Positions 1-10,400 of a DNA stretch of 64,000 nucleotides are shown here, one piece after another. Position 1 is the first letter of the stretch. Every line of letters begins with the position of its first letter. Where the stretch lies: positions 1-64,000 of the forward strand of contig JAKCPI010000367.1 in assembly GCA_023213315.1 (NCBI GenBank). Reading direction: 5' to 3'. The position numbers and the translations under genes were made by a program. Below the pieces are notes generated by a model. The model saw only the letters and a list, made by a program, of their open reading frames with translations. It did not search any database and was not told the origin of the DNA. Origin of the DNA: Euborellia annulipes (lineage: Eukaryota > Arthropoda > Insecta > Dermaptera > Anisolabididae).

Positions 1-3
1 AAG

Positions 4-1246
4 CAGTGACGGCGCTACAGGGGGGCAAAGGGGGGCAAGCGCCCCCCGGCAAGGACCAGTGCCCCCCGGATGCCCCCCCCCCCAATCAACACGAAACCAA
101 GTCATGGGATGGTATATATAAACTTATTATTTTTAAACAATAAATGATTTAAAAAAAAAACGTAAAATATTTTCTCTCAAATTAAAAAAAAAATTCTACA
201 GTTTTTATTCACATTTCATTAAAAAAAATTTAATTTAAGCTTTAAGCTTTTTTATTACAATAAAAAAAAGGAAATGTTATTTTTTATTCTTATTTTAATA
301 AATAAATTTAGTTACCCTCAAATTTTTGTCAAATAAATATCTTTCTTTGTGTCATTAAAACGTCATCGAAAGGAAAAATATCCGATTACTTTTTGAACCC
401 CCATCTAAAAAAAAATTTTCTTCGAGTAAAGGTGTAAATCCGCCAGCTTATGAATTCAGCTCAAGTGATTCAGAAGATGAAATTGATATTGATTTTGAGA
501 AATTCTGCGCCTCAGTATCCAATGCAAAGTCAATCTCCTTCAGGAAAATTCCGGGCCCCGGGCCGGAACCAGGAGATTTTTTGGGGGGGAAATAAATATT
601 TTGCCCCCCCCCCAAACTTTTATATACAAAATTCATAATTTTTCTCCTTTTTCTTTTTTTTTTTTTCTATCTCTTTCTTTTGCTCCCTCCCCTCCGCCGC
701 TCCGCCCGGGGCCCCCTCTCCCCCCCCCCCCCCCTCCCCCCCCCCTGGGCCTTCAGATATTTCTCAGGTGATAAGTGAGGGTGCATGCCAAACAAAATTG
801 AAAATCGACAGTAGAAGCAGCCCGAGTAGGAAATATTCCTGCTCCTTTTACAAAATTGAAAATGTTTCCTTGCACGACATTCGGCCCATTCCGTTTATTA
901 CAAGAGCTTCGGCCCTCCTCCCTGAAATGTTCAAAATGTCCCCTCGTGGGAAAAATCGAAATTTATATACATATTTAAAATTTTCATAAAGGATTTCTCA
1001 TTTAATAAATCATTATATAATTTTAAAAAATATAAAAATGTATATAAAGCCCCCCTGGGGGGGGGGGGATTATTCTTCAAATCTTGTAATCGATGCGTCA
1101 CGGATAATAAAATAAAAAGATAAAATTTTGAATTTAATTATATTTCTTTTTGTTTCTCTGCCTATATATTTATTGACTGCCCCCCCTGTTGGTAAGCTTG
1201 CCCCACCCCTGCCCCCCCCGCTGAGAATATGCTAGCGCCGTCACTG
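4..1246. mobile_element. hAT-like non-autonomous element with 14-bp terminal inverted repeats
   Basis: The left end CAGTGACGGCGCTA at 4 is repeated as its exact complement TAGCGCCGTCACTG ending at 1246. CAGTG starts are typical of hAT transposons. The interior is AT-rich with odd runs of C and G near both ends (for example 721-745 and 1060-1069) and no transposase frame. The left target duplication lies outside the window and cannot be checked. Confidence 0.65.
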
Positions 1247-1493
1247 CCAACAAGTGTCAATAAAGAAGAAAAAGGGAATGTATATTTGTCTCTGTTTATT
1301 GAATTTTTCATTTCAATAGCATATTAATGGCATAATAGGATGATGACGATGATGACTTGTTCTAATATTAATTGATTAGTCAAACTTGTTTTCAACAGGT
1401 GGGCGGGCGCGTGGCCTGTGATTATCAATTTTCTCCTTCATTCATTTTTTATTATTAAATGAGAGATCAAACAAAAGAGAAATCATAAATTAC

Positions 1494-1658
1494 CTGTGAT
1501 TATAATTAGAACAATTCCGGAGTAAATAATTCCAAAGATTTTTTCGTTCGACTCGACTTTCCACAGCATTCCAAATGATTTCAAAAGGAACATAAAATTG
1601 TAGATTGTAAGTAAGGAACATCGCCAGAGCAATCATCACTTTTACTGATTGAGCCAAA
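1494..1658 (-). pseudogene. SLC36-type transporter exon with apparent frame disruption
   Basis: After a TATAG acceptor the exon completes the codon left open at 3124 and reads ILAQSVKVMIALAMFLTYNL then QFYVPFEIIWNAVE, the following SLC36 helix (LAQxVKxMIAxAxFxxxxLQFYVPxEI.W). Next the family expects a hydrophobic helix. In the continuing frame the end reads NCSNYNHR, while the frame one base over reads FGIIYSGIVLIIT, which is the expected character. One surplus base between about 1510 and 1570 explains this. It may be a true pseudogene lesion or an assembly error. The donor is CAG|GTAATT. Confidence 0.7.
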
Positions 1659-1712
1659 CTATAATATAAAAAAAAAATAAAAATAAATTAATAATAAATG
1701 TAAACTGATAAC

Positions 1713-2274
1713 TAGAGACCGGATTTTAAGCAAAATGCTTATTGCTCAATTTTATAAGCAACCATTTGATATTTAATTTCTATACGAATTAGGAAAAACT
1801 AAGTGCATTGAGATTGCATTTTTTATGCTTTTTTTGAGTTTTCATGCTTTTTTTCCCTTTCGTGCTTATTTGAACTTATTTTACGAATATTTATAATTTT
1901 TTTTTTTTTTTTTATTAAAAAACTTTTCCCATTCACACACGCATACACCAGGGACGTATATAAGGGGGGGGGGCCGCCCAAAAAAAAATTTCCAAAAACC
2001 CCGCAGTGCGAAAAATATAGCCCTGTAAAAAAAATTTTTTCCGCAGGGTGAAAAAATTTGGTTCCGCAAAAACAAAATTTTTCGCAGGGCGGGGCGGAAT
2101 AAATTTAGTTTCTTTAAAAAAAAATTTATATACGCCATTGGTATGAGTAAAAATTGCTTATTAGATGCTTTTTTTTCAACTTTTATGCTTATTTAACAAC
2201 TTTTTATTCAAGTTTTTTATGCTTTTTTAAGCCACTTTTTTTCCATTTTTTTATGCTTTTTTGTCCGGTCTCTA
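1713..2274. mobile_element. hAT-like MITE with perfect 8-bp target duplication
   Basis: The element runs from TAGAGACCGGATTTTAAGC to TCCGGTCTCTA and is flanked on both sides by CTGATAAC (1705-1712 and 2275-2282). Inside, the short word ATGCTTTTTT recurs many times in both orientations. It hosts another small element at about 1947-2131. It shares its termini with 25146-25749. Confidence 0.8.
1947..2131. mobile_element. Small MITE nested in the 1713-2274 element
   Basis: Inverted ends (CCAGGGACGTATATAAGG at left, TTTATATACGCCATTGG at right) bound about 185 bp with homopolymer runs of G and A. It interrupts the repeated ATGCTT interior of its host, so it inserted later. The target duplication is not clear. 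Confidence 0.5.
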
Positions 2275-2307
2275 CTGATAACCGTTTGACTCTATTTCAT
2301 TAGATAA

Positions 2308-2665
2308 AATTTGGTGTGATGGTTGCTCAGCACACAACTTTCTCTTACCTTCGGTAATCGAAAGTTGTGTTCTGTGCTTGTCACACCAGATTTTTTGTGT
2401 CGACATATATTTAGTTTCCGGCAGTGTATGAAGTACAAGAGTAAAGTGTGCTTCAGAAGATTTCAATAGCAAAATGAGAATATACATTTTAAAGAGCATC
2501 TAAAAAATAATTGATTTTTGAATTTTAATCAAAATTGTTGGTGCGAATTTTGAGAAAATCGAAAAAAAATTACATCAGTAAAGTACTAGTACTCTTTGGC
2601 CAATTTTGATTAAAAGCTTATTTTTCCGGTCCCGGCGGGTGTTTAACTTAAATATAAAATAGATA
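2308..2665 (+). repeat. Dispersed repeat family R1, copy 1
   Basis: It begins with a hairpin-forming segment (TTTGGTGTGATGGTTGC ... TCACACCAGATTTTTT), then TGTCGACATATA. It continues through the blocks AAAGTGTGCTTC, TTAAAGAGCATCTAAAAAAT, CATCAGTAAAGTACTAGTAC and TAACTTAAATATAAAAT. The same blocks in the same order occur at 39158-39530 and 59845-60262, and on the opposite strand at 62790-63356. No coding frame was seen. Confidence 0.75.
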
Positions 2666-3123
2666 ATGGCCGTCCAGATTGTGACATAGCTTTTTTTTTA
2701 ATATATAGAGAAAAAGCCTTCGAATTAAAGGCATAAAAACCCTCGAGTCCTAACGAGTCCTCCTCGCTATCGCCCTACCTAATTTTGTTTCGTTTCATCA
2801 CTTTATAAACTTATATGCTTCTAGGAGGGGCAGCTGCCCCCTGCCCTGGCTGGGTACGCCCATGGTTCACGCCGTAATTTTTATGCGTACGGACAGACAG
2901 ACGGACATCGGAATCTCTGCATAAGCTCTCTCTCTTAGTACTACGTTCAGTGAGAGCTAAAAATCACCCCCGGTCGCATCTTCCTCAGGAATTTTTTTTA
3001 AATCGTACAGTTTCCTTAAAAGCTATTTCATAATCTAATCAATTTAACCTAATTTACAACACAATGTCATTTTGCTACATTCCTTATTTATTTTTCAATC
3101 TATTGTAAATTGTATTTATTTAC

Positions 3124-3302
3124 ATTTCTTCCTGTGGCAGGTTGAGAGAAACGCTGCTCTTGATAGCGTCGCCGTAACGTAAATAACCGAAGAATCCTAC
3201 GCTAGTATAAAGAGCCACAACCAAAGTCATGCCGGTGTTAAGGACACTCGGGCAACCAATCAAAGCTCGAGGGTTCTTCATGTTGTTCTCAAGGGGCATC
3301 AC
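3124..3302 (-). CDS. SLC36-type proton/amino-acid transporter exon
   Basis: The SLC36 (PAT) family are 11-helix H+-coupled amino acid symporters of lysosomes and plasma membrane, feeding TOR signalling in insects. The exon encodes VMPLENNMKNPRALIGCPSV, LNTGMTLVVALYTSVGFFGY and LRYGDAIKSSVSLNLPQEE. This matches the family signature around helices 6-7 (MPLENNMKxP, GFFGYLxYGD, SxSLNLP). The acceptor is CTTTTCCAG and the donor AT|GTAAAT; the exon is 179 nt and leaves in phase 2. It joins in frame with 1494-1658. No upstream exon was seen between 3302 and the last Eph exon, so it may be a truncated copy or an interleaved gene. Confidence 0.85.
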
Positions 3303-3435
3303 CTGGAAAAGTGCAAATAAAATAAAAAAATATTGGAAATGATTAAATTCAAACAGGTAAGCAAGCGTTGGGTCTAGATAATCTAGTCTTAATTAGGGTA
3401 ATTAAAACTAAAAGAAACAATTTTTATTGGTCTTA

Positions 3436-4782
3436 CCCTGGTCGTACACGAGGACATTTTTTAAGCAATTTCTGGCGACATTTCTGGCTCCATAAAAATG
3501 TCTTCGTGTATGACAGCAAAAATGGAATTGGAATTGGAATTGGCTTGAAAAAAATGTTTGTTCTATTTTTTCGGGCCAAATCGGCGCAATCAGAATGCGC
3601 ACAAACGCAAACGCGTCGAAAATGGCCGTTTGAAGACATTTCTCGGTCAAGAAAAATGTCTCCGTGTATGACGAAAAGTTGTCTGATCGCGCCAGAAAAA
3701 TAGCCCGTGTTCTATTTTCTTGGGCCAATTCGACGCAAAGAGGGTGCGCAGTAAATCGACCATATCTGGCAACACTGCTTTTTGGAAATTTGTTGTTATC
3801 ATAACCTAGAATTTTTCACTTTTTGACAGCAGTTGACAGATCTTTAAAATAATTATATTGTCAAATTATCACAAAAATATAAAATATATAGACACACCTC
3901 ATTTGGAAAATAAAATTAAGGTAAGAATTAATTATTTAATTAAATTATTAATAAATAACATTATTATTTATTTTAATTTTCACTTGGAATATAATAATTA
4001 ATAAAAATATATTTTTTTGCAGTTCTTTTTTGGAAATTATAGTTTATAATAATACTTTGTTTTAAATAACTATTATTTATTTAGATTTTCATTTGGAATA
4101 TAATCTTTGATAATAACTAAAATATTTATTTTAGATGAATTTGAACAAACAATTATGATTTAAATTTAAGTTGTGGAAATGTTTTTTATGATGAACTGAG
4201 ATGTTGATAGTTAATAAAATAAAACACGGTAGTTTTTTGGTTGCAGGTTTATTTTCGACTGAACATTCAGTTCAGATGGTTATAAACCATAATCATCAGG
4301 CTTGGAAATCACAATCAAGTTATATTTTGTATAATATTAATATATGAATGCATTCATTTCTTTATATTTTAGTTTTATGATTAACAAAATTTTAAATAAA
4401 TAAAAATTTCATTGTGCATATAATATTTATTATTTATCTAAAGAAACCAAAAATCCTTTGTATAGATATTAAAAAACAATTCTTAGCTTATTTTTTCCAA
4501 ATGAGGTATGTCTATATTTTTTTTTATTAATAAATATATATTTCTATATATATTAAGGGCCTCTTATAGTTTTAACCTAAAAAAGTTTTTGATTCAGCTG
4601 TCAGTTTAAATTTTCAAACTGCGCACGTTTCTGCGCAGAATTGGCCCCAAAAATACAAATGTCCTCGTGTATGACAGGTTTTTTTTCAAGCTAGAAATTC
4701 AGGCCATTTTTTCAAGACATTTTTATGGAGCAAGAAATGTCGCCAGAAATTGCTTAAAAAATGTCCTCGTGTACGACGGGCT
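3436..4782. mobile_element. PIF/Harbinger-like element with long inverted repeats
   Basis: Left arm (from TCGTACACGAGGACATTTTT at about 3440) and right arm (complement ending near 4778) match for about 75 bp. TTA lies on both outer sides (3433-3435 and 4783-4785), as expected for PIF/Harbinger. The motif CGTGTATGAC recurs internally, and a second inverted pair (ACCTCATTTGGA) lies at about 3895 and 4500. The unit is therefore a palindrome within a palindrome. No transposase frame was seen. Confidence 0.65.
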
Positions 4783-7242
4783 TTAGATATTTACGTAATT
4801 ATAGATATTGTATTAAAAAAAAAAATTGTTTAATTAAAAAGCTAGATAATCTAAAATATATATTTTTAGTAATATTATATTATCTGCCATTTTTACTTTT
4901 TTAAAAATAAATTTGCTCTTTTGTTTCGGAAGAAACATTTGGTAAAAATTTTCTAAGAAATTCAATTTTAGTATATCAGAAGTATATAGCTTCGTGTTAT
5001 GAGACTTTCTGAACTAATGAAGACTCTACATTAGAATAATATATTTATTTAGAAATAAAATATTCGGGAGAAAAAAAATTAACTTGCTAGCTTGGTGGCC
5101 TATCTACAGGCGAATTTTATATTAATTTAAAATTATTATTATTGATATATTATTAAATATTTGCTATTATTAGTATACTGAAGCATAGATAAAATATTTT
5201 TCGGGGGAATTCAGCTAAAAATATTAAGCAAACCTTTTTTAAAAGTACCCAAGAAAAAAAAAACATTTTTTTATGAATAAACAACTGAAAATTTAAAGTG
5301 AGAATATTGAATAAAAATTTTCCAAATCCCAAAAGAATGAGGATGAGATATTTATTTATAAATTTAATTTTAGAATAATTCTTTTCTTTGTTTTTTAGTA
5401 ATAAATTTTATTAAATCTCTGAAAGAATAAATAAAAAAGATAATGTCTTGTCTTGGGGGGATTGAAATGAATTAGTTTAAATGCCAATGTAGGGGGGGGG
5501 GGATGAGAGAGAGAGCTTTGCCTACGGATTTGAGGAAATGCAGAAGTTGGTCACGCCATCGCCATCGCCCTTGGACACCAACCTGATGGCCTCCATGACC
5601 TGATGCCAGAGTATGCTTGGACAACAATTCTAAGTATACAAGAACACAAGAGAGACACTCAACACGCATTGGGGATTCTCAAAAAAGACGATCTCCATAA
5701 ATAAAATAAATAAACCACAATATAATATGGATTCATTCGTCAACAGCCAAAATCACGAAATCTAAGTAAAAGATGACATCAAAGCTTATGCTCTTTTTTT
5801 TTTACTTTTAATTACAGCCATATTCTAGACAATTTTTACAATTTAAAATTTGTTCAAAAGTTTGCTTATTTATATAAAAGAGGAAAAAAATATTAACAAA
5901 AATATGTAATGTTTTAATAAAAATAAAAACATATAATTTCTAATTAATTAATAATATATTCTCCTCCTGGAACAAAATTTGTTCTCCTAAGAATTTTTTT
6001 GATATTTATTTATTTTTATTAAAACGAAGATGATCTTAAACGTATATTTGTAAATTTTATATGAAAAACAATGGATCAATAAAATTTTTGGAATGATTTT
6101 TTTATTAAATTTATTATTTAACTAATTATTGATGGTGGAAAATTCTTCTTCGAGGCTATTTTGCTTATAGGCCCATCTCTTTCAAAACATCTCCCAAAAT
6201 TTTGAATATTAAATAAAAGATAAAATAAAATTTTTGCAAATTTCAAGGTTCAGTGATATGCCTCCCTTACCCCCCTCTCCTTACCCTCCCATTCCCCCCT
6301 CTAAAGACGAGAAAAACTAAAATTCTAATAAATAAAATTAGAAAAATATCAAGACTAAATTTAATTTATATTAAGAATCTAATCAAGGAAGGTACAAAAG
6401 CAGAGACTGACAGCCAAATTCTTTTCTTTAAATATTTTAGAAAGGAAAAAAAAAGTGGCTGCCAGTTTTTGCAACCCTTCCTTGATACAATTCAACAGCC
6501 ACAACTACAATATTAAGAATATATCATTAAAAGGGAAAATCAACTCTAAAGAATGTAATCTAAATGTATATTTTTTTTAATTTAACTTAATACAAAAAAG
6601 AAAAAAAATTTGCTGAACTAAGTTAGTTGAATAAAACTTTATTTTATTAGCAAAATTTCAAAATGAAGTCTTACAAAAAAGTATAGTTTCTGAAATTATT
6701 TTAATCATTATTATTTTACTTTTAATTCTAAATTGAATAAAAATATTTTTTCTAAAATTAAAACATTTCATATTTTATTAGGAATTCTCTAAATTCTATC
6801 TTTTGAACAAATTTTTTAAAAATGTGGAAATAGTTTTTAAAAAGTATCATGCCAATTAAATAAATAAATGACCAGAATCAATAAAATACCTTAAATTCAA
6901 AAACAAAAAAAAAATATATGAAAAAGCCGAGCTTTAAAATGAAGCTTTTAAAATGAACCCAAAAATTTGTGGTTGCTTCATGCAGTGAAAAATAATTTCG
7001 AAAAATTATTTGTATCATTATCCCCAAATGATTAGAGGCATACCTTGGTTAAAAGCAGAAAATTATTAACAGTGAGTTGGTTATAAACGGTAGGGAATGT
7101 CAACTCAAAATTACTGGACTATTTTATAATTCAAATGGTTTAGTTAATTTACATATATTATATATATAAAAAAAAAAAACCCAAAGAGGTGGGATTTTAA
7201 ATAAAAAATATTAGCGAGGAGGGAATCTGGTTGGTCACATAC
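4783..7242. other. AT-rich region downstream of the last Eph exon found
   Basis: Apart from the island at 5490-5700, it holds a pyrimidine-rich tract at 6258-6302 and an imperfect hairpin at 6378-6490 (ATCAAGGAAGG ... complement CCTTCCTTGATA). The SAM domain and stop codon of Eph were sought here on the minus strand and not recognised. Confidence 0.5.
5490..5700. other. GC-richer island of unknown nature
   Basis: About 200 bp stands out from AT-rich flanks. On the plus strand two adjoining open stretches read SFAYGFEEMQKLVTP... to a TGA and, in another frame, MPEYAWTTILSIQEHKR... to a TAA. A minus-strand frame of 65 codons also exists. No family was recognised, and it does not look like the missing Eph SAM exon. 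Confidence 0.2.
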
Positions 7243-7401
7243 CGGTTTTGCGCGATCTTGCGCAGAGTCTCGGGGCACCGGATAAGTTTGTCCAGAGTTT
7301 TCACCACGGAGGAAAACACTGGCCTGTGAGTTCGCTCTTTCTGCCAACAATCCAGCATCAACTGGTAGATGGCTTCTGGACAGTCCATCGGAGCTGGAAG
7401 T
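7243..7401 (-). CDS. Eph: Eph exon: end of kinase domain
   Basis: The exon encodes [20 protein letters not shown], then [20 protein letters not shown] and [12 protein letters not shown]. It contains the CW...RP motif that closes tyrosine kinase domains. It is 159 nt, enters in phase 2 and leaves in phase 2 at GTATGT. The protein should continue with a linker and a SAM domain, but no such exon was recognised between this point and position 1. Confidence 0.96.
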
Positions 7402-10400
7402 CTACAACAAAAAAGAAATTATTAGTCTCAATTCAAACAAATGATATTTCTAAAAAATAAGCCCTCCCCCCTTTTTTTACTAAATAAACAATGTTAAGCT
7501 AAACCTACAATTCTATATAATATAGAATTTAAGGAGTTAATATCTAATGAATCCTCAATCTGATAATTTCAGGTTTCACTTTATTCTATGGGTATTTGAA
7601 TAAAAAATAAATGAACCACTTGCTAGAAAATAATTATACATTTAGATAAGGCAATATGAATGATAATAAATGAGCAGTAACATTACTTGCCGATATATAC
7701 AATCCAAATATGAAGAGAATGATTAGAGTATACATAATGTACGATATAGGATTATATCGATTATTATTTATCCTAAACGATATTCATTGTAGAATAATTT
7801 TGGCAATTATCAAATTCATAGAGGACTAAATGAAAAGATAAAAATGACGATTTACATATTTAATTAATCAGAAGGGAATTCATCTAAAATTAATATTACA
7901 GAAATAGTTAAATTTTGACTGATTAAATTAGTATTTATATGAGCGAATTATTGCAATATATTTTGTAATTCTTTGGGATGAATACTATAAGAGGTCGGGA
8001 GAAAGAAAACTCGTAAATTTCACGAACCATTTTATATTTTTAACAATTAACTCATTTTTTAAACTCTTCCCAAATTTTTATGTTTTCAAACTTTCAAATT
8101 AAACGCCTAGAAGCTTTGGTGTTAATTTTTTTTTAAATACATTTTAGTTATTGCAAAAAATAAATTTAGAAATTTATTTCGTACCTATATCCTTTTTCGA
8201 TGGACTTGATAACATCCTGATTGCTCCAATTCCAATATGGCCGTTCGCCATAGCTGAAAACTTCCCAGCAGACAATCCCCAGAGACCAAACATCTGAGGC
8301 TGAAGTGAACTTTCTGAAAGCGATGGCTTCCGGCGCCGTCCATCGCACTGGGATCTTTCCGCCCTGCAAATTCCAAATGTTTAATTAATTGAAGATTCAA
8401 ATAAGGAATGAAATAAATTGAATTTTTGAAGAAATTACTTACCCTTGTGGTATAAGCTCCCTCGGTGGTGCTTTCAATTTCACGACTAAGCCCGAAATCG
8501 GCGATTTTGCAAACAAGTTGCGCGTTCACAAGAACATTTCGTGCCGCTAAATCTCGATGAACATAATTCATTTCACTAAGATATTGCATTCCGCTAGCTA
8601 TTCCGCGCAGCATCCCTACTAGTTGCAACACTTGGAATTTGCCATCGTTCGCCTGTAAGAAAAAAAAAAGTTAAAATCAAGCGAGAGGGTTGAGAGTCAT
8701 AAAATCATTCTATGAAGAGTGGAAAAATACAGAAATTTAGAACTAGGTCGCGTAGCCAAGTGAAGAGCAGTATTTCTTTGATAGAGACAATCTTTTCTCT
8801 GAACATTTGCGCTTTTAAAGCCAGGTTTATGACTTAGTCTAATCTTATTTCGCATAAAATTCCAAACTTTGGCTTCTTTTTTATCATATTCAAAAGCATT
8901 AAAATATAATAAAAATAAAATAAATTTCGAAAGCAAATATGGCGTATCATTCAAAAAAAAAAAACATTAATTTTTTTCTTATCATAAATGAGATAAAAAA
9001 AAAATGTGTGACTTAATAAAAATGGGTCTTGTTTTCAAACCAATGAACGTAATCTTATAACGTTTATTTACGAACGTCATGTCACGCAAACTGAAGAGGG
9101 TTATTTTTAATCCATTTGGCCGAGGAGGGGTCAAAAGAGTGCAATGGGCAATGCAATAGTGCGATAGTGTGACTAATTAGGGTCCAAGACTTGTCGATGA
9201 TAATCGTGGCTATCGCACGCGAAGGGCGCAGATGTCCGGCATGATAATAGAAGGGTTTGGAGCCCCTACAGGGGCCGGATTTGGCGCCCCTGCGTTGATG
9301 GCTCCACCCCGGGTCCGATAACTTGACATATATTAATGTCATTGTTAACAATTATAATTGAATAAAATTTATTAAAATCTATCTGATTTATAAAGTATAT
9401 ATATTTCTTCTACTCAAAAGATAAGGAGAAAAGAGAAAGAAAAATTAATTTTATAGAAATGAAAAATTAACATTAATATTTTATTTATTATCAAAAGTAT
9501 TGATTCGTTTTTTTTTTTTAGAATATCAAATTAGAATCGGGTTTTATTCATTTGCCCGGGAATAAATAACATGGACATAAACTTGGTTATAAACGTTCAA
9601 ACAAACATTAAAATAATGTTTATATTTTTACCGTATAAAATTTATATTTGTTTATCCAAATTTGGCTTTAGCTATTATTTACCTATATATTTTGTGATAA
9701 ATATTTAATTTAATGAGAAAAATAATATTTTTTCTTTATTAAAAACATTTATTCCCACCCCGTGGTCGAGAAGTTAGAAACATTGATTGACGTTGTCAAT
9801 ATTGATAATCTTAAAATGGTCAACAGCCATTTATGGACGTAGATTCGGATCTCAGTTCCATGAAATATATTTAAATCAAATGGATATAAATACTTATAAC
9901 ACATAAATAATAATAAATGAAAACTAAAATAAACGAGTTTATTAAAGACTTGGTCGAGTCCTCAATTTTTTCGTTATCCTATTATTGGAGGAGGGGTATT
10001 TATATTGTATTTTGTATTGTTTTATGTTGTATTTAGTACTTTTGGAATGTAATGTTTTGGTATGGCTTCTGGCTGTAAGCCAAATAAATGAAAAAAAGGA
10101 AGGGTAAACAATAATAACGAATGTTATTTGGAAATATTTATTCTCAGTGCAAAGTATCATCATCAGGTCCGCTAAAAATGTGAAAAATATTTAGTTACAT
10201 TTGTCCGGATATAAATTATGTATCACATATTAATTAAATATTTATGTATCACAAAGGTAACTAAATATTTTCACATTTTTGGCGGACCTGATGATGAGAG
10301 TAGGCCTACTTAGTACCGAAATCGATTGTCCAGAGAATAAATAATTTCGTTATTATTGTTTACCCTTCCTTCAATTTATTAAAGCCCTGATTAGATGCAC

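Noticed and set aside
448..638. Overlapping 62-codon open frames on both strands
   Set aside because: They lie inside the 4-1246 hAT-like element, span G/C homopolymers and encode low-complexity residues.
3368..3728. Open frames of about 110 codons on both strands
   Set aside because: They follow the inverted arm and repeated CGTGTATGAC words of the 3436-4782 element, and the residues match nothing.
9082..9351. Minus-strand open frame of 89 codons
   Set aside because: It is in a GC-richer patch with local hairpins inside an Eph intron. It has no recognisable family and no splice context.
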